Part shown: one piece after another, positions 21,398-31,758 of the stretch | Layout: the number at the start of each line of letters is the position of its first letter | How positions within the stretch are numbered: position 1 is the first letter of the stretch | Source: Globisporangium splendens | Taxonomy: Eukaryota; Oomycota; Peronosporomycetes; Pythiales; Pythiaceae | Assembly: GCA_006386115.1 (NCBI GenBank) | Contig: VFIW01000002.1 | Coordinates: 1,177,526-1,241,525, forward strand | DNA: 64,000 bases | Direction: 5' to 3' | Position numbers and translations under genes: made by a program | The notes under the pieces: generated by a model | Databases searched by the model: none | What the model saw: the letters and a program-made list of their open reading frames with translations, nothing else | Told to the model about the DNA's origin: nothing

Positions 21398-22441
21398 ATG
21401 GAAGGGATTGAGACGCCGGTGGGCTCGATGCCTGGAGAGACCGTGGAGCTGACGAATGAGCATTTTCCTCATTTGTCGAGCCACGAGTGGGCAGCCCTCG
21501 AGCGTATGCGAGCGGTCATCGGTGAGGCGGCTGTGATCAGTTTGCTGAGGTCAGCGTCACCGGATGAGCAGAGGAATGCGGCTACGAGCTTCATGCATCA
21601 CGAGATCATGAACACTCATCGACAGCCTGCAACTCCTGTCACGACGATGAGAGTGGCGCCTCTGAAGCTCGATGTATCTCCGTACCGTGGCGGAGAAAAC
21701 GAACCTCTAGCGAGATGGTTCGTTGAGTTGGATGCAGCTATCACTGCAAGACAACTACGGGACCCAATGCAGCAAGTGTTGTTTGCGATGTCAAACCTTG
21801 CGGGTTGAGCCAAGAGTTGGGCGTATGGGAAGCGATTGGCGGAGCCACATCGCTTCTACGACCTAGACGACTTCAAACGAGAGCTGAAGAGAGCTTTTGA
21901 GCCTCCGCAGAGCGAATTTCGAGTTCGTGCTGAGTTCTTAAAGCTTCGTCAGGGTAGATACGACCTACGCTCGTGCGCTCAACGAGCACGATACCTTGTG
22001 TCAAGTATCGTGAATGAGCCGATTGATGTCTCAACGCAAATTGTGACACTCATGGCAGGGCTCAATGACGGTCCGATTCGGAACCAGCTGTTCCGCGAGT
22101 ATCCGAAGACGCTGGATGAAGCCATCGAGCGAGCGATGCAAGAAGAATTCAGCATCAAGCAAGCCAAGTTCAACGGTTTCGGCCCTCGCCCTGTTCGACA
22201 ACACGCAGTCACATACGACGGTCCAGAGCCGATGGACATCTCGTATGCCGATGCGACCGCTAACAGACAGCCACGCAATGACGGGAAGTGTTTCCGTTGC
22301 GGCAAGCCCGGTCACATCGCAAGAAATTGCAAGGTGTCCTTGCCAAGCCAGCAAGCGACACACGGTTCGCAATCGAATCGATCAGGCAGAGGCCGACGAT
22401 TCGAGCGTTCCCAACAGCCAAAAAACGGGAACGACCAGTAG
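21398..22441 (+). pseudogene. gag of gypsy A (one nonsense codon)
   Basis: Starts at ATG 21,398 and would encode about 347 residues ending with a CCHC knuckle (CFRCGKPGHIARNC). The capsid-like core reads YRGGENEPLARWFVELDAAI. A TGA at 21,806-21,808 breaks it; the intact copy in element B has an Arg codon (CGT) there, so a substitution at the first base plus one more is enough. The frame continues cleanly on both sides. Confidence 0.88.
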
Positions 22442-22460
22442 GAGCGAGGCTCCCTACTGG
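22420..22460 (+). promoter_or_regulatory. -1 ribosomal frameshift site, gypsy A
   Basis: AAAAAAC at 22,420-22,426 is in gag frame as A_AAA_AAC. Eight bases later a perfect 8-bp stem forms: CCAGTAGG (22,435-22,442) with CCTACTGG (22,453-22,460); the gag TAG lies in the 5' arm. The pol frame is -1 relative to gag. Confidence 0.8.
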
Positions 22461-24164
22461 GCGAACAAAGAGTTCTGTGAATGTCGTGGAAGCGCAGAAC
22501 TCTTGCCCCGATGTGTGCAATGCACATGAAGTTTCCGCGAACAGATGTGAGCGTGTCGAGCAAGAGCCAGCCTTGATAGTCCACAAGGTTAAGGTAGATG
22601 GTTATTCAGAACCTCTACGGGCTCTTGTAGACACTGGTGCGTCGAACAATTTTGTCCGCACACAAGTGGTGAGAAGGCAAGGTTTGGACCTGCCTAACTC
22701 AAACAAGGAAATGATCGTTCGCTTGGCGAATGGATCGAAAGTGATGATGCCTAAGCGCGTGTTGCGTATGGCAATCGAATGTGATGATTTCCGAGGCGAA
22801 GACGAGTTTATAGCACTCGACCTCGATGACAAGTTTGATCTGATTCTGGGAATGCCCTGGCTGAGAAGGTACCAACCGAGCATTGACTGGAAGAAGAAGA
22901 AGATCAGCGTCGACAAGCAAGTCGACGAAGACCTCGGCTGCCTGGCAGCAAGAGAGGTAATTTGGGCATATACCTCTGTGGAAGATGTGTCTAATGAGAG
23001 TCAGGCGTGCGATGGCCCCTCACACTCAAATGACAAGCCCGTGAAGACCACTGGAGGTGGAGTAGTCAGGCGCCAGAAAAAGACTACTCCTGTAGCCAAG
23101 AGCGATGAAGGGTTCCGCTCTGGCAGAAGGAAAGAAGACAAGAAGACCGACGAAGAAGAACGAAGATCTGCAAGCGTCCCTGATCAAGACACAAGAGAAG
23201 CAGAAGATGAAGTGAAGAAAGAAAAACAAGCCACTTCAAGCGAATATGTGAACGTCGTAGTCTACAATGAAGAAGGTGACAGCCAGATAGTGCGTCACGT
23301 ACAAGTTGAAAATCCTCCAAGTCTGGCTCAAGAATTGATTTCCTTGCCGTTGATGAGCAAGAAGACGCTCAAGCGTAGCCTGGCGAAAGGCGAAATTTCG
23401 CAAATTTGTGCGATCGTCGATGAAGCTGCCGACGATGTCATCAACACTGCGGAAGTGTTAGATGAGAAGACACGGAAGGAAAGGTTTGACGAGCAGTCGT
23501 GGGACGCTCTAAAGACAAACCCCGTGTATGGACTTGTCAAGGAATATGCGGACATATTCCCAGACAAAGTGCCTGACGAGTTGCCGCAAGACAGAGGCAT
23601 TCGTCACGAGATAGGCGTTCGAGCTGATCCTGAGAAAGTCAAGGCTATTGACGATTGGCTATTCCTCAGAATGTCAAACAACTACGCCAGTGGTTGGGTT
23701 TGGCGAACTACCTGCACAAATACACACGCAATTACGCAGCGTTAGTGCAACCTCTCACGAGTCTCTTGAAAAAGGACAATGAGTGGGAGTGGTCTGAGGA
23801 ACATCAGGCAGCGTTTGCTGAAGTGAAGAAGAGCTTAAGAGAAGCTCCTGTCCTAGCTCTCGCAGATCATGAGAAGCCGTTCCATGTAGTCTGCGATGCG
23901 AGCGATTATGCCATCGGGTGTGCACTGATGCAACACGATGATGAGAGCAAAGAAAGAGTTGTGTCGTATCAATCACGACAACTCAGGCCCGCAGAAAGGA
24001 ACTATCCGGTCCATGACAAAGAACTTTTGGCCATGAAGTATGCATTGGCAAAGTTCCGAGTCTATTTGCTTGGTGAGGAGCAGTTCGCTATTTACACTGA
24101 TCACGCATCACTGCGGACAGCTGTAAGACGCCTCACCTATCGCAAAGAATGGCGAGATGGTTTT
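22426..24164 (+). pseudogene. pol of gypsy A, 5' part: protease, damaged RT, RNase H
   Basis: After the shift the frame gives KKRERPVGARLPTGR, then an aspartic protease (ALVDTGASNNFV; DEFIALDLDDKFDLILGMPW). Near 23,607 about 660 bases are missing compared with element B, in frame, which removes the fingers and palm including the YFDD site. Another frame break follows around 23,655-23,745. RNase H parts remain (FHVVCDASDYAIGCAL, YTDHASLRTAV). The gene stops at 24,164 where element C is inserted. Confidence 0.88.
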
Positions 24165-24551
24165 TGTAATGGGGCCACCCATTACATGGGTTCCCGGTTC
24201 AGGAGAGTGTGGGTTTTCTCCCACATGGGTTTTACCACCTCTTCCGAACCCACCCACGACGTACAGTTGGAGACACATTAATATGTGTCACTCATGAACA
24301 CTGTACATAGCCATTTGCATATTAGCCAATAAGACTAAGCCGTTAAGATTTAATCCCATTGGATGATAGTCGGACTGGACATCCGATTATCTACCAATGA
24401 GAGACACCGTAGGTTTCAGTCACTACGATTGCATGTTAGCATTTTAACGTTTTAATTCACTTCTCAATTTGCATGGTAACGCGCAAAGCTCCCTTCCTTT
24501 CACCTGCGCTTCCTCAACGCACGTGTACGTCGTGTAACGAGTCCCGTTACA
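24165..24551 (+). repeat. 5' LTR of gypsy C
   Basis: 387 bases, TGTAATGGGG...CCCGTTACA. The first 22 bases fold on themselves (TGTAATGGG, loop, CCCATTACA). About 11 substitutions from the 3' LTR by eye, plus a 36-base length difference. Confidence 0.92.
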
Positions 24552-24601
24552 CCTGGTAGCACTTTGTGGTCCGTCCAACCACAGAGCGGAAGCCGTCAGT
24601 A

Positions 24602-25661
24602 ATGAGTACTGACGAAGAACCGATGATGAATCTCGAACCCGCGGAAACCGCGAGTGCGACGATCAACCGGGAGGATTGCCTCCACTTGAGTGATCTCGAG
24701 TGGAGTGCCTTGCAACGACTGAGGAAGGTCGTTGGCGAAATGGCAATCTTCGCCATCCTCGCCAGCTGCCCGCTGGAGCAGCATCGCCTCACGGCGATAG
24801 GGTTCCTGCAGAAGGAGGCAGAAGACCGTGGAAGAGAAGCAACCCGCGCAGTTACTGCGCAGGTATAACCCCCACGACAAAAGTCTGTGTGGCTTGAAGT
24901 CGCGAAGTATGGCGGAGGAGACAATGAGCCTCTCCTCCGATGGCTCGTCGAAATCGATGCCGCCATTCGCTCCGGACAAATCTACGATCCGGAGCAACAG
25001 GTCGATTTCACGATGTCCAAGCTCGCTGGGAGAGCGGAGAGCTGGGCATTCCGTCGGCGAATGGCCGACCACCACTGCGTCCGCACGCTTGCGGAATTCA
25101 AAAGCGACATTCGAGCCACCAAAGTCGGAATTCCGTACTCGCACGGAATTCCTTGAGATCCGACAGGACAGACGCGACCTTCACGTGTATATCCAACATG
25201 CTCGATACTTGGTATCAAGTATCGTGTCTGAGCCAATCGACATGGCGACGCAAGTCGCCACGTTTATGAAAGGTTTGGTGGATGGTCCCGTCAAGACCTA
25301 CCTGTTCCGGGAATACCCGGAAACGCTAGAGCAAGCAATCGCTCTGGCGCTTCAGGAAGACTTTAGCGCGAAGCAAGCACGGCTTCACGCGTTCCCTTAC
25401 CGCGCCGCGCAGTTCCGACACGCGAGACCTCCTCCACGTTACAGTGGATCCGAACCAATGGATCTCTCGTTGGTTCAAGCTCCGGCGGCTCCGAAGAGAC
25501 CCGTCGACAAGCGCAAGCTGCGGTGCCACCGCTGCCAGAAACTGGGGCACTTTCAATACGAGTGCCGAGCGGCGCAGCCCGCTCCCCGCGTCCGAGACAC
25601 ACATCGGACGACTTCTTCGCGTCCAACGCACGAAGAATCAAAAAACGTCAACCACCAGTAG
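24602..25661 (+). pseudogene. gag of gypsy C
   Basis: ATG at 24,602. Capsid part GGGDNEPLLRWLVEIDAAI aligns with element B. TAA at 24,866-24,868 interrupts, and a single-base shift near 25,105 moves the frame, after which FEPPKSEFRTRTEFLEIRQD and the CCHC knuckle CHRCQKLGHFQYEC are in frame to the stop at 25,661. Confidence 0.85.
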
Positions 25662-25680
25662 ACGCGGGGCGCTCTACTGG
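25640..25680 (+). promoter_or_regulatory. -1 ribosomal frameshift site, gypsy C
   Basis: A_AAA_AAC at 25,640-25,646, eight-base spacer, stem CCAGTAGA (25,655-25,662) with TCTACTGG (25,673-25,680). Compared with element A the last stem pair changes from G-C to A-T on both arms, so pairing is preserved. Confidence 0.8.
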
Positions 25681-28600
25681 CGAATATGCGTCTGGTGTGA
25701 TCGTGGTGCACGAGACGCAAGCCCCCAGCGTGCATGACGCGCGCTGCTGGATTACCACGACTGCGGAGGAGCCGAGAGATCGGCTCATCCAACTTGAGAT
25801 AACCGTAGAGGGATTTACGACCCCTTTGCGGGGACTGCTAGACACGGGTGCGTCGAGCAACTTAGTTCCATCGCATGTCGCTCGTGCACTAGCGAGAGTA
25901 ATTTCGGAGGAATCACGTTCCTCCGAGTCGAAGATCACCGTGCGGTTGGCAACAGGTGCCACCGCCACGGCGGAGAAACACGTGACACGGCTTCGTGTCA
26001 CGCATGATGGACGCCAAACGGAAGGAGACTTCATTTGGCTGGATTTAGATGACAAGTTCGATGTCACCCTTGGAATGCCATGGCTGAAGAAGTATCAGCC
26101 GACCATCGATTGGAATCGACAATCGATCAGTTACCCCGCTATGAAGCGGAACAAGACTAACCGCCCTCTGGTGCGCAACGCGCTGTCGGTTAACAAACAT
26201 GATGCAAGGGTGTGCGATGGCCCCCTTAGCACGATGCCCGATGGAGAAGCCACCCGAAAGTCTAAAGGACAGACTTCGGTTGCTCATCGCTCTGTTCAGA
26301 AGAGCGATGATGAAGGAAAGGTACCGCCAATGGAGACCTCCGATCAAGGCTCCTCATGCGAAGTCATCAGTGTCATGGTCACTGATGAAGATGGATCTCA
26401 TATTCATGAGATGGCGTTAGAAGACCCTCCGAAGGACGCTTCGGAAGTGGTAACGCTACCAATCATGAGCCAGAAACGGTTCATGAAAGAACTGCATCGA
26501 GGCACCCTCGAGCAGATTTGTTACATCGCTCCTCGGGAGGATCGATCAATGCCGAGTCGGCAGTATAGAGACACCCACTCGATGAATGTTTCCTTGCGTC
26601 GTCATCAGTGATGGACACTGATGTGCTCGACGAGCCAACGAAGAAGGAACGATTTCAGGCTCAGGGATGGGAATCCCTGAAGAACAGTCTATTCTACGGA
26701 CTATTGAAGGAGTACGAAGACGTATTCCCAGAAGAAGTTCCCAGTCGTCTTCCGACAGACAAAGGAGTTCGGCATGAGATTGATCTCAAGCCGGGAACAA
26801 AGTACTGCGTCACGAGGCAATGGCCACTGCCTCGAGAGCAAGTCAAGGTGATCGACGAGTTCTTTGAAGCTCGCCGTAAAGCGGGCCAAGTGTGCGAGTC
26901 GAATTCTCCGCGCCGCAGCCCCACCTTCTGTGTCAAAAAGGCCACAGGAGGTTGGAGGATCGTGCATGCGTTCAACAAGTTGAATGCGGCAACAATCCCG
27001 GCGCAAACGCCGATACCTCGCAAAGATGTCATCATTGACAGCATGCAAGGTAGTACTATCTTTAGTACGATCGATTTGAGAGATGGGTTCTATCAAATCT
27101 TGATGCGTGAGAAGGATGTCCCTTTCACAGCAGTCAGCACCCCGAGTGGGATGCTGTGGGAGTGGCTTGTAATGCCACAGGGGCCAACAAATGCTCCCGC
27201 CACGTTCAATAGATGCGTCACGCAACTATTACGTCCAGTGCGAGACTTCGCACCAAGCTATTTTGACGACGTGTTCATACACAGTCGTGCATCGGATGCT
27301 GCATCCGATGTGGAAGTGCACAAAGAGCACCTCCAACAGCTTCTCGACTTGATGCGGAAGCACAAGCTGTACGCCAACATACAAAAGTGTATGCTTGGTG
27401 TTGATGAGATCCCCGTTCTCGGTTGCTTTGTCGGCAAGAACGGAGTGCGTCCTGATCCCGAAAAGATCAAGGCGATCAACGACTGGCCCGTCCCAACAAG
27501 CCAAAAGGATCTTCGCAATTTCCACGGGCTTGCGACGTATCTCCACAAGTACTCGCAGAACTATGCGGGTATCATCCGACCTCTTTCATCATTACTGAAG
27601 AAAGACGTCGATTGGAAGTGGTCCGACGAATGTCAAGAAGCATTCGTCAAGGTGAAACGCAGTCTCATGGAAGCTCTGGCTCTCGCGATCGCCGATCACG
27701 AGCGACCATTCTATGTGGTCTGTGATGCATCCGACTTTGCAATCGGATGCGCGCTCATGCAGCGCGACGATGCAGATCGAGAACGCGTGATCTGCTATCA
27801 ATCGCGTCAGCTGAGCGCAATTATCCGGTTCATGACAAGGAGTTGCTTGCCATGAAGTACGCTCTTACGAAGTTCAGAGTGTATTTGCTCGGAAGTAAAC
27901 GGTTCACTGTTTACACTGACCACGCTTCGCTGCGCACCGCAGTGAAGTCGCCACATCTGTCGCAAAGAATGGCCCGATGGCTTTCTTTCTTTGCGGAGTA
28001 CGAGCTTGACGTCGAGTACAAACCCGGACGGTTCAACGTGATCGCGGATGCATTATCACGTCGCCCAGACTTTGAGTCGAAAGCAAACGACTCAAAGGAA
28101 GACCGTGTGATGGCAATCGCACGAGAAAGCACGCCGACATCGTCGCTCCTTGACGATATCAAAAGAGCGTATGCGACAGACAGCAACATCAGTCGACTTG
28201 TTGCCCACTTGTCAGACCCGTCTGATAAGTCGCTCAAGGCGTTGGATCCGGCTCAACGCGCTCGTCTGCATCGTTATGAGTCATACAACGATGTGTAGTA
28301 CTACCGGACGACGACAGCGACGCACCGCGCACTGCCGTTCCAAACGACAGTGATCTTCGCAACCGTGTGTTCTTTGAGTACCACGACGCGCCTTTCCGCG
28401 GTCATCCAGGACGCGAGAAAACGTATCTCGCGCCTTCCCGCGACTTGTATTGGTCCCACCAATACAAGTGGGTCCGCAAATACGTACGCGCGTGCGAAGT
28501 GTGCCAGCGCGTCAAGCCAGCACCGGTGACCAACGCACCGCTGCGATCACTACCAGTCCCGACGGACTGTTCGAAGTCAGTCTCGATGGATTTCATCTTC

Positions 28601-29984
28601 GGTCTTCCTGCTGACTCCAGCAAGAAGACTGGCATCCTCGTCATCGTGGATCGCTTCAGTAAGATGGTCCATCTCAGTGCTGTCCCTGCTAGCGTCACCG
28701 CAATGCAGACGGCGCAGATATTCCTGGATTCTGTGTTTAGGTTACACGGAATGCCCACTGAAATCGTGTCGGACCGAGATCCACGATTCACAGCTGCCTT
28801 CTGGCAAGAGTTGTTCCGACTCTTGGGCACTCAGCTCAAGATATCGACAGCTGATCATCCGCAGACAGATGGTCAGACCGAGCGTGTAAACCGCACGCTC
28901 GAGGATATTCTGCGCAGCTATGCGCATTCATTCACTCACTGGAATGAATGTCTCCCTCTCGCAGAGTTTGCAATCAACAACTCTGTGCATGCCTCAACTG
29001 GACACACGCCATTCTACGTGAACGCCCTCAGGCACCCACGTGTTCCGTCCATCCTCGGTGGGATGTCCCCTCCGTCGGTGACATCTCCCTTGAGTGGGGG
29101 AGGAGTCCGCGAAGCAGCTGCTTCGGAACAAGCGAAGAGCGCGGAGATCTCGCATCAACATGAGCAGGTAACTGCTCACGCGGCGATCGTCGACAAAGAC
29201 ATCGTTACAACAGTGTTGCAGCGGCAAGCTGTCATCCGCTTCGTCCGCGATTCCATCGCCGACGCAGTGGATAGTCAGAAGGAGCAAGCGGACAAGAGTG
29301 GCCGCGAGAACACGAATGAATTTCAACGAAATTCGTTTGTTTTATTATCGACTGCTAACCTACCTAACAGAGTGGTGAGCAGTGACAGCAACAAGTTGCT
29401 GCCAAGATACATTGGCCCTTTCAAGGTCCTTGAAAGGATTGGGGACGCATACACGTTGGAGCTTCCTCCGACCATGCGTCTACACCCGACGTTCTACGTT
29501 GGGCGTCTCAAAGCGTATCATCGCCACGATGACTCGTTGGTCTCTTCCTCTTCAGGAGACCGTGGTCGCGAAGGATCCCAAGCACAAGCTTGTGATCAGC
29601 CTCGAGCCTCGAGCCTCGAAAGTCGTCCCTCGAGCCGCTCGTGCTTCGGGATCATCTCGCTTAGCTCGGCCCGAAGTCGGAGAACCTCGTTCTCCCGCTC
29701 AGCGTACTTCAGCCGATCAAGAAGACGCTGATCACTCTGAGGATGCGCCTCAGAGTCACGAGCAGGTCTTCCCTCCTCCAGCTCCTCCGTTGCGAGACTC
29801 CGAGGGGAACCAACGCTGGATCGTGGAGAAGATACTTGCTCATCGCGATCGATCGTCGCTAGGGAAGAAGGAGCGCGTCTATCGCGTTCGTTGGCTTGGT
29901 TACCCGCCAGATCGAGATACCTGGGAACCGGCCGCGATGCTCCAAGCCGATGTTCCTGGCTTGGTGCAGCAGTACGAGAGTTGA
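25646..29984 (+). pseudogene. pol of gypsy C: protease, RT, RNase H, integrase, chromodomain
   Basis: Protease GLLDTGASSNLV; RT with KATGGWRIVHAFNKLNAAT and active site SYFDDVFIHS; RNase H YVVCDASDFAIGCALM; integrase with zinc region YKWVRKYVRACEVCQRVK, core SVSMDFIFGLP, FVDRFSKM-type, ADHPQTDGQTERVN; GPY/F-like HPTFYVGRLK; chromodomain RVYRVRWLGYPPDRDTWEP. Breaks: ~26,600, ~27,825, a TAG at 28,296 next to a frameshift, and one at ~29,604 where CCTCGAG is repeated in tandem, so slippage in the repeat explains the shift. Confidence 0.9.
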
Positions 29985-31125
29985 CGCTAATCGACTCTCG
30001 CTTCCACAACTCGCGGATTCGATCTTGCAATCCGCGAGGAAGCATCACGCCGTTGTAACCACGAAGGTGCTCCTCAGTCAACTGAGGATCATCGCTGGTG
30101 CAGATGCGGCAACCCCTCGGTGTGGTCTTGACACCACAGGGAACCCCCAGATCCATGCAGCCTTCATGGATCGCCAACAACTTTCCAAAGGCATTGTGCC
30201 GGAGGAATTTCTCTCGATTATCCCGCAATCGAGAGATGCATTTCGCAGCGTCTTCGTTGAAATTCACAACGAAGGCACTCCACGCTTGCGAAAGAAACAG
30301 CGCTTGTTTCTCAGCGCTGTGAGACTTCTTTGACTTCGACCGACCGTCGAAGAATCACATCGAATGGACCAAATCAATGTAGAATTCCTCGCGCGCCTTT
30401 GGATGGAAGTTCTGTCGAAGGACGAAGCCATCGCCCTTGACAGCACTCACATCGTACAGCGCGTGAGTGCCCGCACGCTGGGTGCCACGATGTGCACGAA
30501 CTCAATTGGGTTTGGGTGCCCACAAATGTCTCCAACTAGAAGGGACGAAATCCATCCCTTCAGAAGGACCCGTTACCGGATCCTTCTCCCCAGCCGGAAA
30601 GGCAAGATAGCGTGGCGACTCGCTATTCCCCGATGACGCAGTAACCTGCGCATCAGATTCGGATTCCACATCGAAGAGCAAGTCCTCGAGTGGATCGACA
30701 GCTTCCAGTTCACAATTGGACGCGTCCAGCGAGAGAAGGATATTTCTCGCTACATTCACCAGGTCGGGATCAGCTGACGCTAATCCTTCCCGACCGAGAT
30801 TTTCCATCGTGTTGGCAGATGCCGCGCTTTCCGACGCTCCGACGTCGGAAATGGCAACCGCCACGGTGGATCCGCTCGTTTCTCCGTGAGGAGATCCCTC
30901 CTCACGACGTTTCTTCCGCGTAGGCTCATTCAAGAGGGCCGCGGACGACGGACGTTTCGCTTCGTTTCGTTTGAGATTCGAACGGTCAACGGAAGAAGAC
31001 TCGGCTTCTTCCTCCTGATCGTCACGCACGACATTCGTCGTGGTGCTACTCATTGGAGTGTTGCAAGGAGTCACCTCCTCGCTACTCGACTCGTAGTCAA
31101 CAGCATCGCTGTCGATCGAAGACAT
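29596..31125 (-). pseudogene. Antisense ORF of gypsy C (two in-frame TGA codons)
   Basis: Reading leftward from ATG 31,125, one frame of 509 codons is broken only by TGA at 30,504-30,502 and at 30,357-30,355. N-terminal part: acidic/serine-rich with basic motif TRKKRREEG. Middle: ALYDVSAVKGDG then REEFYIDLV, matching GLYDISAIRKK and RRFYKELFF in the antisense ORF of element A; further on AWSAFVVNFNED matches SWKTFVRLENEH. End: charged helix QRLLDRLKYAERENEVLRLR, predicted coiled coil. Its last ~390 bases overlap the chromodomain region of pol on the other strand. Confidence 0.65.
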
Positions 31126-31335
31126 TTGTACGAGGTTCACCTCGCACAGCTTGCGGCGTCTGGAAAGCTCTCTGTTGGGCACGGCGCACACTGAGAACTG
31201 AGCCCGCAAGACTCAGTGCTCTGCCTTCTGTGACCAGTTCCTCCGAACAAGGAAGAACACCAAAGAACACAGAAGAACACAAGATGGATTGGTCGCGCGC
31301 GTTTCTACGTGACCAATCGCTTTACGGGGGGATGG

Positions 31336-31758
31336 TGTAATGGGGCCACCCATTACATGGGTTCCTGGGTCAGGAGAGTGTGGGTTTTCTCCCACATGGG
31401 TTTTACCACCTCTTCCGAACCCACCCACGACTTACAGTTGGAGACACATTAATATGTGTCACTCATGAACACTGTACGTAGCCATTTGCATATTAGCCAA
31501 TAAGACTAAGCCGTTAAGATTTAATCCCATTGGGTTATAGTCGGATTGGACATCCGATTATCTACCAATGAGAGACACCGTAGGTTTCAGTCACTACGAT
31601 TGCATGTTAGCACTTTAACGTTTTAATGCACTTCTCAATTTGCACGGTAATGCGCAAAGCTCCCTCCCTTCTCCTTGGACACAGTGTTATCACTGTGCCC
31701 TTCCTTTCACCTGCGCTTCCTCAACGCACGTGTACGTCGTGTAACGAGTCCCGTTACA
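31336..31758 (+). repeat. 3' LTR of gypsy C
   Basis: 423 bases, same ends as the 5' copy. It carries 36 extra bases near 31,666-31,701, within CCCTCCCTT/CCCTTCCTTT sequence, which looks like loss by recombination between short repeats in the 5' copy or a duplication here. Confidence 0.92.

Larger units (their letters stand above)
24165..31758 (+). mobile_element. Ty3/gypsy chromovirus C, nested in A
   Basis: A full-length element of about 7.6 kb with LTRs at both ends and the host bases GTTTT on each side (24,160-24,164 and 31,759-31,763). Removing it rejoins the RNase H frame of A (ARWF.. region), as seen by comparison with element B. PBS TGGTAGCACTTTG at 24,554; polypurine tract TTTACGGGGGGATGG just before the 3' LTR. 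All domains are present but with several stops and frameshifts. Confidence 0.93.
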
